Part shown: positions 11,414-20,992 of the stretch, piece after piece
How positions within the stretch are numbered: position 1 is the first letter of the stretch
Layout of the letters: each line of letters begins with the position of its first letter
From: Chamaecyparis obtusa
Taxonomy: Eukaryota; Streptophyta; Pinopsida; Cupressales; Cupressaceae
Reading direction: 5' to 3'
Length of the DNA stretch: 64,000 bases
NCBI GenBank assembly: GCA_027943335.1
Contig: BSBK01006741.1
Span: 620,001 to 684,000, forward strand
Position numbers and translations under genes: made by a program
Notes under the pieces: generated by a model
The model's database searches: none
Told to the model about the DNA's origin: nothing
Seen by the model: only the letters and a program-made list of their open reading frames with translations

Positions 11414-11960
11414 AGAAGCCTCACAACTTGAGTGAGATCCTTAAGATAGGCATAGAAGGTTACAAATACAAGAAGCACCTCAAGGAAGCAAAAGTGGTGA
11501 TCAATGAATTGAAAAAATAATTGAAGGTGTCCATTGAAAAGAGGCAAGAGATTTGTGAGAAACTTAATGCAAGTCAAAAATATATTGAACATCTATTAGA
11601 AAAAATTGGATCACAACAATGAGGTAGCAATTGCAGATTTAATGAAAGCAAATGAGAAGATGACCAAAGACAAAGAAAACCTAAGGAAAGAGCTTGAAGG
11701 TCAAGCAATCATAATGTGTGAAGAGATGGAAGCTAGGTGAGTTGATGAAGATTCTCTAAAAGATATTGACCAAGACCTAAAGGACAAGGAACATGAAATA
11801 TTCAAGTTAGAGAAAGAGGTAGGTACCTTGCATGAATATCTCCATGAGACTAGAGAGGAACTGGAAGATCTAAGAGGAGAACTCAAAAATATGATGATGA
11901 TGTTACCATAACTGATAGTAATGTTGAAGATTGATTATTTGATGATGATGATGAAGACTG
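11414..11960 (+). pseudogene. Coiled-coil gag start of element B
   Basis: Right after the primer-binding site a Lys/Glu-rich sequence runs through two or three frames. The first part is open at 11414-11520 (YKYKKHLKEAKVVINELKK). The next parts read KANEKMTKDKENLRKEL and FKLEKEVGTLHEYLHETREE. The heptad-like pattern indicates a long coiled coil, ending in an Asp-rich stretch near 11930-11960. Two frameshifts and stops make it a relic. Position and composition match the N-terminal Gag piece at 29100-29430 of element C. I infer Gag from position only. Confidence 0.55.
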
Positions 11961-11999
11961 ACCAAGATTAGAGGAATACATGATAGTAGAAAGGTTAGA

Positions 12000-13418
12000 T
12001 CAGTTATTGTCTTGTCATTAATGTCAAGCAATTGATTTTTGGTTTATATTATGTTTCCATATCATTTGGTAATGATATAAGTTGAATGAGTTAAGAAGAA
12101 GAAGAAATGAGATGTTGTGAAGTTGAAGAACATAAATGGGCAACTGATACAAATCGGACAATGATTAGATTATATTGATATAATTGTTTTCTACCTAACA
12201 TATGATTATGCTAAGTCAGTAAATCTTGAGGATGGAGATTTTTCAAGTCGTTAAGTTAAGTTGTTTTGGCTACCAAGTAGGAAATGTTACAAGGTAAAGG
12301 CAAAAGGTAAAAAGAAAGTAACTCAGTAAAGGAAAAGGAATTGAAGGCACCGAGCAACAAGGAAAGGTTTAGTCACTGAGTGAAGTTAACCAAAATATAA
12401 ATGGAGGACATTGAGCGAGGAACATATATTAAATATAGATTGAATTGATATTTAATGATTAGCTAAGCTGGATGATCACGATGACAAGGAAAGATAGTTA
12501 CAAGAGATCTACAGATAAGAAAATTGAAGGTGAAGATCTACGACTTAGATCTAAATGATTAGAGAAGATGGAACAAGTTTCAAGAAAGTTCAAGTTCCTA
12601 GGTAAAAAGAAAACGTGTTACCAAGATCCAAATTCAAGTTATAAAGAATTGGACAGTTAAGATTGACTAAAATAAAATGTAATAGAGGAGATTAAGAGGA
12701 AAAAATTGTCTATATAAAGGATGGATTTGTATGAACAAATAGCTAGAAAATTGAATAGTTGAAGGGGCATCGATTGATGTAGTGAAGAAGAAATAGAGTG
12801 ATTCTAAGTGGAAAAGAAGGATTTGATGAAGTGTTGAAGCCATTGGATAATGAAGAATTAAAGTGAAGATTGAAGAGCGCACAAAGGATCTGATTAAGAA
12901 AAGATAGTTGCAAATATACAGGTCAAATTATTTACTATTGCTCACTAACATTTTTAATAGAGAAATCTCTTAATAGAGTGGACTTAACAGTCTTATTGTA
13001 AAATCATTGAAAAATGTAACATTCTAAAGAGTGTTTGAAGCCCTCTAACCAGACCACTCCTAACAGGGTGAAGATTCTAACAGATATGAGGTAAATCCCT
13101 TGACCGGGTCACGCCTAATAATGTGCATTGTAATATTTAACCAGATTGGCTCTTAACCATGTGTACTTCAGAAGAGTATTTTCTTAGTGGGTGACAAGTC
13201 CCACAATGGTTTTTACCAAAGCTGGGTTTCCACGTTAAGTATCGATGTTACATGTGATGCATGGTTTATGTGATTCTTTTACTAATTGTTAAAGTTTATT
13301 TTCTATTGTCGATAAATAGTGAAGTGTGTTTTACCGAGCTGTCACTGAGTTAATCAAAGAAACATTTTTAATTATTTAGAATCAAGGATTACTAATTCAC
13401 CCCCCTTTGCTTAATCCA
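12000..13418 (+). repeat. LTR-like sequence, copy ii
   Basis: The right part (about 12930-13418) has the same architecture as other Copia-type LTR ends here: repeated TAACAGGGT/TTGACCGGGT phrases, a GTGGGTGACAAGTCCCAC box near 13189 and ATTCACCCCCC near 13395. Its left limit is not clear; I see no TG start with confidence. Its sequence differs from copy i, so it is a different subfamily rather than the partner LTR. Confidence 0.5.
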
Positions 13419-13422
13419 TCAG

Positions 13423-14110
13423 ATGACCAATGAGAATTTGGGTAAAGAGAATGAGAGTATGAGAAATGAGAACGAGAAGGTCAAAGAAGAACTGAACAAT
13501 GATAATGACCTATTGAAGAAGTACAGTGAAAGTTTTGCAAAGTTGAATGAACAACTTAAGAGTCAAAGGCTGAACAAGGAGATTGCAGGTCTTAGATTTT
13601 CTAAAAACTTTGAGATTGGTGAATCATCTAAAGAGAATAAGAAAGAAGAATCTACATTGAAGATAACACAAAACAATTATGGTAAGAAATATTACAAACC
13701 TATTTGATTTAACTTTCATAAGGGTTGTCACACTACAAATATATGTAGGAGAAGGTTAGTAAGTAGGACAAGAACATTCAATGGGGATTTCTACAAATAC
13801 AATAAATTTGGACATTTTGCAAAGGATTGTAGATCTAGAAGTTTTGAGAGAAATTATTATTATTGTAACAAGTATGGTCACAAGGCTGATGAATGCAGTT
13901 CAAGAATTGATAATCAAAAGTCACCAGTAAATTGATCAATCTCTTATCAAAGGAAAAAATAGTCTGATATTACATGTTTGTCTTATGGAAACCATAGACA
14001 TTTAGCTAATGATTGCAGCTTGAAAAGTACAATAAGTAATGCAGGACCCTTAAGAATTACTGGTATGACATGTTGCTTGACAAAATCCTCAACACACAAT
14101 TAATATGCAA
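13423..14110 (+). pseudogene. Gag fragment with four zinc-knuckle-like units
   Basis: A 94-codon open frame (13423-13707) is a Lys/Glu-rich coiled coil ending in a KKYYKP segment. It then reads through stops into four successive CCHC-like units: a first near 13710-13750 ending HTTNIC, a second near 13785-13830 (KFGHFAKDC), a third near 13855-13900 (CNKYGHKADEC) and a fourth near 13970-14020 (HRHLANDC). The HX4C half is kept in all four, but at least one of the two upstream cysteines is replaced, often by Tyr, in every unit. This points to a Gag nucleocapsid with several knuckles that decayed by point changes. No protease or RT follows. Confidence 0.7.
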
Positions 14111-14499
14111 TCAATGATGATTTTTCTAAGGTTGTCATTGCTAGAAAATAAGATAAAGTAATGAAAGACTTATCGACATAAGATACTATCAGAAAGTGAT
14201 ACTGGCATAAAGAGGATATTATTGGCATAAAGGAAGAGTTACCTGAAAGTGTTAGCAGTGGAAATAAAAGAAAAGGTTACGAACAAGGATGACATCAAAT
14301 TTAAAAAATGGTTTATGGAAGATCAAGAAACCTTAATTAGGTCAAGTAATTATAAGAAGAGATTGAAGACAAAGAGAAAGATATGTGATGTGATAATGAT
14401 GGTGAAAGGGAAAATAATTAGAGATATAGTTCAAAGGATGCGAAGAAAAGTGTGAGGATTAGAGATCAGAACAGAGGAAGACTGAAATGAGATATGCAT
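14111..14499 (+). other. Decayed sequence after the gag fragment
   Basis: A stop-rich Lys/Glu-rich continuation of the gag piece (for example the open stretch at 14249-14455). I recognise no domain in it. Confidence 0.35.
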
Positions 14500-15074
14500 C
14501 TATAGGTCAAATTTCTTGTTGATTTATTCCTAACAAGTTTAGTGACAAGATTGTGAAATCCCTTAACTGAGTAGTCTCTAACTGGACTTAGAAGTTTTAT
14601 TTCATAACTTATTGTAAATCCTTTAACCGGGTGAACATCGTATAAGTGGGATAAAATATTTTAATAGAGTAGTCTTTAACTATACATTCAATACTCCTAA
14701 TAGGGTATTAGAAACTCCTAATAGGGTGGAGTCATTCAGAAGATGACATTTACGTAAGATCTTAACCAGACATCTTATTATTGCAGTGATAAGTTGTGGG
14801 TACCATCCCTACCACATTTTTTCCCCCTGATCAAGGGTTTTCTACGACACCAAAATATTATTTTAAGTGTTTGAATCTTTATGAGTTGTATGTTTGATTT
14901 ACATGTTATTAGTTATCGGTTAAACATTACTGAAGCTATCGATAAAACACAATACAATTATCAGTATAAGTAATTTACTGGTTATTAGTTTATGTTTAGA
15001 AATTGAATAAGTGTGAAATCTTTGTAGTACTGATTCAACCCCCCTCTATGTACCTTACCTAATACTTTCCAACA
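14500..15074 (+). repeat. LTR-like sequence, copy iii
   Basis: Another Copia-type LTR end: several CCTTTAACCGGGT and CTCCTAATAGGGT phrases, a GTGGGTACCATCCC box near 14797, GATTCAACCCCCCTCT at 15031-15046 and a terminal CCAACA at 15069-15074. What follows is not a convincing primer-binding site, so it may be a solo or truncated LTR. Confidence 0.6.
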
Positions 15075-15671
15075 TGGCATGATTCCACTATCATTAGATT
15101 ATACACTTAGCAAGGAACTGTAGATCAAAGAACTGATCAATAAACTAGTCAAAAAGATAAAAAGGTAAGAAGATTGTAGATGTAGAAGAAGTCAGACAAG
15201 AGATGAATAAGATTTGGAAGATTTGGAAGATTTCAAGGAAGAGGGTAAGGCATCTGATGGTACCACATCATCTCTTGGTGTGGGTGTTTCATTATCTAAC
15301 TAAGCTAATATTTATGTTTGTGAAAGTATTGGTGTATCAGTTGAATGCCCTAATGTATCGGTTATACACTTCATCTCAATTGGTGAAAAAAAGAAGTTCT
15401 ATCGGTTACCCATTTAATGCTCATGTCAAGGTAGGTGAAAAGGAAAATTATTCACATTTATTGTTATCTTGTGCATCAAGAAACCTTTTTGTAGAGAGGG
15501 AAGTGCATTCTATGTAGTTTACAGTGATCAAGACCAAAAGGTGTGATTGCTTACATCAATTGAAAAAAGAAGACCAATCACAATCTTTGTTGAACTAGAG
15601 GTTGATTCTTTGTCTAGAGCCCTAGAGTAGTGAACTTTGAAAGGTACTTATTAGTTGTTGCTGAGATTAAG
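15075..15671 (+). other. Decayed internal sequence
   Basis: Stop-rich sequence with Ser-, Gly- and Lys-rich fragments and no recognised domain (one open stretch at 15203-15517). It leads into the accessory frame of element B. Confidence 0.35.
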
Positions 15672-17408
15672 AACTCAAGATAGATATACCTAGATTAGTT
15701 GAAATATCTAAGGAATATAGGCCAAAATTTAAGAAACACTTGTGGAAATCAATGGAAAATGACCCCGCGGGTGCTGTATCTAGAATTTCCTATGAAGTTC
15801 TATGTATTGAAGATCTAAGAGCATATATTCATTAAAAATTAGAAAATCTAGGAACATTTTCAATGTATGAGAAATTCATAAAATTATGCAGTGAGAGTAC
15901 CATGACTTTAAAAGCTGAACATAAAGGAATCACCGATATAGGTTTACATCGTGTTGTTGATTTTCTGTGTGATTTTGAAAAGGATTAGATAAGGTATGTT
16001 ATAAATAGATTTCATGGTCAGTATATATGGTTGTATAAAGCTCATGAGATTACCAAGGAGGTTATTCATGCTAAAAAATCTTAGTGCAACTAGTGAGGTA
16101 CCTATTTTTTGTAACACTCATAAGAAGGAAGTAATGAGACTGAAAAAATTGAAAGGGGATGGATATGGCATGACAATGAATGACATTGTGCATGATGAGG
16201 TCAAATTTTCTTCAATGGTCATAGGGTAGATCTTTCATTCAATCAAGGTTAATTGGATATCAATTAGTGATATTCACATGATATTTATGATGATAAAATA
16301 AAATAAAGGTTATGATCTAGCCAAGGCAATAAGAGAGAAACTGATGGAAAACCCAAAGAAAATTAAAAGGAATAAAAAGAAGACATTTAGGTATAGACAA
16401 TTTATCATGTTCTTATTTTTCTCTATTCAAATCATGTTTCCAGGAACTAATGATATTACTTGTTCTAAGGAAAACCATGCATACATCCAGATGAATTGGT
16501 GCAGAAGTGAACTGGGTAACAATTTTATAAGTACTCTCTTAGGATATTTGAAGGAATTTCAAAATAAAATGCATGCTAGAAAGAGATTTCCAACTTCTAC
16601 TGTGCAAAAGTATAAGGATACAATATGTTTATAGTGGACACTGACACCTGCATGATTGAGGTAGTTGGTCCTATAAACTCACGAGTAATTCCAATGGGAT
16701 ATGAAGTTGGCATTGATGTTTTGAATCTTCTCATTGATCATTTGTTATCTATGCCAAAGGACCCAAAGGAACATAGATTTGGAACATATCTTGAAAGGAT
16801 ACTTATGCTCGAGGCAAAAGAGAAAGAGGAGAAGGCAAAGAGCCAAGTGAAATCGTATGCGAAGAAACTTCCTATCACTGATAAGAGGAAAGAGAAGGAA
16901 GCCATAAGACAATTAAATGCTACTGATGAAGGAGAAAATGACCAGACCGAATCACAAGTGGAAGAGAAAGAGCTCAAACATAAAGGCAAGAAGTGTAAGG
17001 TAGAAAGTTTTTCCACTCAAAAGTCAATACCGATAGAGCTGGATTTTAGTTAGTCTATTCATATTGGTGATGATGGGAGGAAGAATGATGAGAAAGTGGA
17101 TTTTATTCAAAAAATAGAATTATGGAAGATTGATGATATTCTAATGAGGAGGAAAATGACTATAAGTACTATGAGTCCAGATGAAATGTTGAAATATGTA
17201 CAAAATCTTAAAAAGAAGGCCAAATGAGACAAGATGAGATAAGAAATCCAAATCATTTTGAAAGAAAGGGACTTATTCTCTGATCTAATGCAAGATGTGA
17301 ACTATGATGAGTGGGATAGTTCAATAGAATAGTTGGTTGTATTGGTGAAATCTACAAGTGGTAAAATGGTCAATTTGAAGAACTTCAATTCTACTTTCAA
17401 TCAATTGT
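15672..17408 (+). pseudogene. Accessory 3' protein of element B
   Basis: A decayed protein homologous to the 3' frame of element C (59170-62322). Matching blocks: VLCIEDLRAYI near 15800 against VLYLEDVKSYL; NRFHGQYIWLYKAHEITKEV near 16010 against SRIHNGKFWLDHRVIDITAD; and FIVDTDTCMIEVVGP, MGYEVGID and RFGTYLERI at 16625-16800 against FMVDIDFTYVEAIEP, LGYEVSEA and RFGTYEEKF. A frameshift lies near 16072 and stops are frequent. The cleanest part, 16625-17053, ends in a Lys/Glu-rich region. It sits just before the polypurine tracts and 3' LTR, where the Sirevirus group of Copia elements carries an envelope-like frame. I see no membrane segment, so the function is unknown. Confidence 0.7.
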
Positions 17409-17476
17409 AATTAGGTCGTACTACTTTTTAAAATTAATACACTAGTAATTTTTGTAATTCCTTTGTCATTGATATC

Positions 17477-17679
17477 AAAGGGGGAGTATATATAGAGAAA
17501 ATTTGTAAATTTGGCTAAGTTCATGCATGTAATGGTTAAAGGTGTAGTATCCTAGGGAGAGTTATGTATTTTCATGATATCATGCATTATATTTGGCTGA
17601 AATGCTTTGATGAATTATATATGTACTGTAATTTCCAAATTTTGTCTAAAGTGTTGCCATTAATGCTAAAGGGGGAGAT
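17477..17679 (+). promoter_or_regulatory. Three purine tracts before the 3' LTR of B
   Basis: AAAGGGGGAG at 17477-17486, CCTAGGGAGAG near 17551 and AAAGGGGGAGAT at 17668-17679. The last abuts the LTR start and is the position expected for priming plus-strand DNA. The same three-tract layout precedes the 3' LTR of element C. Confidence 0.7.
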
Positions 17680-18000
17680 TTTTGGAATTTGATGAAGATG
17701 ATGGAGAAATTGGAAATGTTATGGTGTTTTCATTTCTCACAAGGTTAGTTGGATGGATGTAGATCAGTTTTCCTTGTGTTATTAAGGATTGATTAAAGAA
17801 GTGATTGAGTGGTAAGTCTATCATGCTTTAGAGCAACTTAGGAGATATAGTTGATTGCATCAACAAATATTATGATTGTGTGATGCTGAGAATACACATT
17901 GGACTATGGTATTTTATGTCGCTATTGTTATCTCTTAGCACTCACAACAATGCATACATATACGTGGAGAGTCTCCTATTATGGAGGCATCTCGATGATG
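17680..18000 (+). repeat. Start of the 3' LTR of element B
   Basis: TTTTGGAATTTGATGAAG follows the purine tract exactly where element C has TGTTGGCAATTTGG, so this is the LTR start with a mutated first dinucleotide. I cannot place its end; the sequence becomes unrelated to the other LTRs around 18000. Confidence 0.55.
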
Positions 18001-18820
18001 GTCATGAATCCTTATGGAGTCACGCCCATCATGGAGGTGACTCCAAAATGGTCAACCCTCCACCTTGTGGTAGAGGCAACAACAATATTTGTTAACAAAC
18101 GGGTAAGTTTACAAAGATGGGGGACCAAAAAGGGGGTATGAGATGCCACTTTTTTCTTGAAATCATAAAACTCTGAACTTCAACGAGAAATTGAGGATAG
18201 TTAGACTCAAAATTTTAAGATGCGACAAGAACATGAGTTTTAATACTCTGAATCTAGTTCCTAAACTACTAATTTATTTTGGAAATGGTGCAGATTAAGG
18301 CCCTCAAAAAGGGGGAGCACAAAAAGTGTTCTTATTTTTTGTGAAATTTTTTTTTTGTGAAAAAACATAACATAGTGTCTCGTGTGCTCCCCCTAGAATG
18401 TTAACTTTTTTTTTGAATTTTTTTAATCACGCTAGTGAGAAGTTAGCTAACACCCCATAGTTTATCTTGGATTTTTTGCTAATTTTTTGATGAATTTACA
18501 AAGTGCACACATCCTAAAAACATGACATTTCTATGTGCTCCCCCTAGAAATCATTTAAAACTAATCAAAAATCAATTTTTTTTAAAAAGTGTGTAGAATG
18601 GAGTGTTTCTAAAAATGTAACTTGTTGCAAAATTCAATGAATGAGCCAAAATGTATGCCCAAAATACTACATGTTGGTTTTTTAAAAAAATAGACATACA
18701 CACAAAAGAAATTAGAGATGAAAAACTTAACATAATCAGAATTCAAAATCAATTATATGATTAGATACCTAATAGAGAGATCAACAATATCACATTGTCT
18801 GATTTTTATGTTATTGAACC
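18000..18820. other. Non-coding stretch with inverted and direct repeats
   Basis: No gene. It holds a perfect 12-base palindrome TTTGTTAACAAA near 18087, a stem ATAGGAG-type hairpin near 18017-18045 (GGAGTCAC with GTGACTCC), and the GTGCTCCCCCT repeats listed separately. It lies upstream of the transposase-like gene and may be its 5' flank. Confidence 0.45.
18310..18545. repeat. GTGCTCCCCCT inverted and direct repeats
   Basis: AGGGGGAGCAC at 18310-18320 is the exact reverse complement of GTGCTCCCCCT at 18384-18394, and the same 11 bases recur directly at 18535-18545 (both followed by AGAA). An 11-base-pair stem with a 63-base AT-rich loop is possible. Confidence 0.8.
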
Positions 18821-18984
18821 ATGAGTAAACCTAACAAGGAGCACACAAAAAAGATGTCATTTTTTGGTATGTCTGCTCGAAAACACATCTCAGGCTTATT
18901 TGAATCCTCCAATCCTTTGGGTTGGATCTCCAAGGAAAATCCAAGCCTTAGGATTGGTAAATTCCAATGCCTTATAAAGTTCAT

Positions 18985-19044
18985 ATGCCCTATAGGGCAT
19001 GCACACTATGGAAATCTATAACTTCCATAGGGCATGTACTCTAT
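18985..19044. repeat. Palindromic CATAGGGCATG repeats, left cluster
   Basis: A perfect 16-base palindrome ATGCCCTATAGGGCAT at 18985-19000 is followed by CATAGGGCATG at 19026-19036. Related units recur at 20530-20625, beyond the solo LTR. Without that LTR the two clusters would lie about 600 bases apart or less, upstream of the transposase-like gene. They may be subterminal repeats of a DNA transposon. Confidence 0.6.
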
Positions 19045-19077
19045 TTAAGTAATAGATTTCAATTGTGAGGAGAAATA

Positions 19078-19175
19078 TTCTGAGTGAGAGGAAGAGAGAG
19101 AGATAGATGGAGAGAGAGAGAGAGAGGGGGGAAGAGAGTGAGAGAGAGGGAGAGAAAGAGAGGGGGGAAGACAGT
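19078..19175. repeat. GA-rich microsatellite
   Basis: A purine tract of mostly GA repeats with two runs of GGGGGG. The solo LTR inserted at its right edge; the matching part on the far side is at 20470-20515. Confidence 0.85.
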
Positions 19176-19180
19176 GAGAG

Positions 19181-20469
19181 TGATGTAGGGCAGGGATGGA
19201 GGATCCAATAATGGACAAGCCAAGCCTACACTACTGATTATAACAACAATATTCACAATGGAATGCAACAAGATAATGTTTCAAATCAAAATTTTATTCA
19301 ACATGCCCGACTGTAAGGCCTTCCAAGTTTCAGCCTATTACAGTGAAATAATAAAGTATCATCAAGATCTCACAAGATCCAAGGAACCACCAACTAGTTC
19401 AGATCTGCAATAGGTAGCCTCTAATAGGAACAACCACCACTAGATCTAAACTTGTACTCACACTTCCAAGCAACCCCTTGTTGTCCTAAGCCCATAGGCC
19501 ACTAGTTCTGCTACAAGTCTCAGATACAAAAATTTGCTTCTACTCTCCTCTTCCTAATGATCTAATGATCATCTACTACTCCACTTACTCCACTTCTAAC
19601 TACTAAACATCTACCTAAGCTCTCAATATATAGCCAGCTAAGCCATAAGTCAGACAGTCAGGCATTTAATTACAATATAGGTCCAGTGCAATAAAAGAAA
19701 CCAAAACTAATGCAAAAATGATCAAAAATTAATGCACATTTGGATTTAGGTCCACACATGACCCAATAACCTTATTTTAAGGGTGAAAGGCCCCATTTGA
19801 TCACACGTAAGTGCGCAAGAAGGAACACTACATGTTTCATTAAAAAACTGGCAGAAAATAGGTCTCGAGCCAAAATGACCATAACTTTTGACTCATAATG
19901 AATTAGGAGATGCGCGTTTGGGAAAAGATATTAATTTAGGTCCTCTTAAATTAATTAAGATAAAAAATTCTTATTCATTAAGGATAAACATTTCCACTAT
20001 GTGCAATCAGCACAAAAACTGCAGGAACGGCTCCGATGGGAACACTGACAGAAAATAGGTCCCCAAGAAAAATGGTCATAACTTTTTACTCATAATGAAT
20101 TAGGAGTTGCGCCCTTGGTAAATGATATTAATTTAGGTCTTCTTTAAGTCCCTAAGGGTGCAAAGTCTGACTCATTAAGGATCATCAGTGCCACATCCCG
20201 CAATCAGCTCCACAACTGCAGAAAAACACTGCTCCGACAGCCAGGAAAACAACTCCAACTTTGAACTGGTTCATCCAATATCTCCCAAACCATGCCATCT
20301 CAAAAGTTGTGACCTTAGACACATATTCCACATACATCAAGGAACAAACACCTTCCATTGCACATGCTAAAGATCTCCATAGATCATCACAACCTAGAAA
20401 CTCAGAAAACTACCAAAAAATAAAGTATTACATCCCTCTGCCAGGGAATTCCAAAATGCTCTTGCATCA
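19181..20469 (-). mobile_element. Solo LTR of a chromovirus-type element
   Basis: A 1,289-base LTR with ends TGATGTAGGGCAGGG and CTCTTGCATCA (inverted ends TGATG/CATCA), flanked by a perfect 5-base target duplication GAGAG at 19176-19180 and 20470-20474. No internal region or second LTR is present, so it is what remains after recombination between two LTRs. Its ends and inner landmarks resemble the LTR of chromovirus A at 1087-1871; orientation is inferred from that match. Confidence 0.85.
19847..20240. repeat. Tandem duplication inside the solo LTR
   Basis: Two adjacent copies of a unit of 197 bases, starting at 19847 (ACTGGCAGAAAATAGG) and 20044 (ACTGACAGAAAATAGG). Both contain the phrases CATAACTTTT and CTCATAATGAATTAGGAG and both end near GCTCCGA. 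The copies have diverged clearly. Confidence 0.8.
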
Positions 20470-20474
20470 GAGAG

Positions 20475-20515
20475 TGTGTGTGTGTGCACCTCTCTCTCTC
20501 TCTCTCTCTCTCTCT
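20475..20515. repeat. GT and CT microsatellite
   Basis: A short GT run followed by about thirteen CT units, the right-hand remainder of the microsatellite that received the solo LTR. Confidence 0.9.
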
Positions 20516-20529
20516 AGTTTTGCATAGGG

Positions 20530-20625
20530 ATTACACCCTATAGAGCACATGTGCTGTGTAAGAATATGGACTACCATTTTGTGGTTTTTCATAGGGCGCA
20601 CATGCTATAGTGCGTGCATGCTATG
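20530..20625. repeat. Palindromic CATAGGGC repeats, right cluster
   Basis: AGCACATGTGCT at 20544-20555 is a perfect palindrome. CATAGGGCGCACATG at 20590-20604 is followed by CTATAGTGCGTGCATG, forming an imperfect inverted repeat. The units match those at 18985-19044. Confidence 0.6.
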
Positions 20626-20992
20626 TAAGACTAAAAAATCGGTCTTATATGTTAAAGATCTCATGAAAGAGGCCCACTTTTTCTATATAATATCTAGTTT
20701 CTGCATTTTATCTAACAAATATTCTCTTTTCATGGTCTTGAAGGTGACAAAGAAGCATATTCTATCAATTTGCACCATCTTTTTATTCAAAAATTAACAT
20801 AGAATTGTGAAAGTCAATCATTCTTCACCAAAATTTATCGATCGAGGTAAGTTTTTTAATATTTTACATGTGAAATGTGAATAAAGAGTCTTTTGGTTTA
20901 TAATTGGTATGATATAGACTTGTTAAATACATAATTTGATATAACTGTAATAAATTTATTGTAATCAATTCATATGTAGAAATCATCATCAT

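Noticed and set aside
16738..17016. A minus-strand Ser/Phe-rich frame
   Set aside because: It is the shadow of the accessory protein of B on the other strand.
17880..18141. Two overlapping short frames with Trp and His
   Set aside because: No domain, overlapping in different phases, located in a 3' LTR or flank; no support for a gene.
20188..20797. Short frames in and after the solo LTR
   Set aside because: They cross the LTR end or the microsatellite and have no domain; coincidental.
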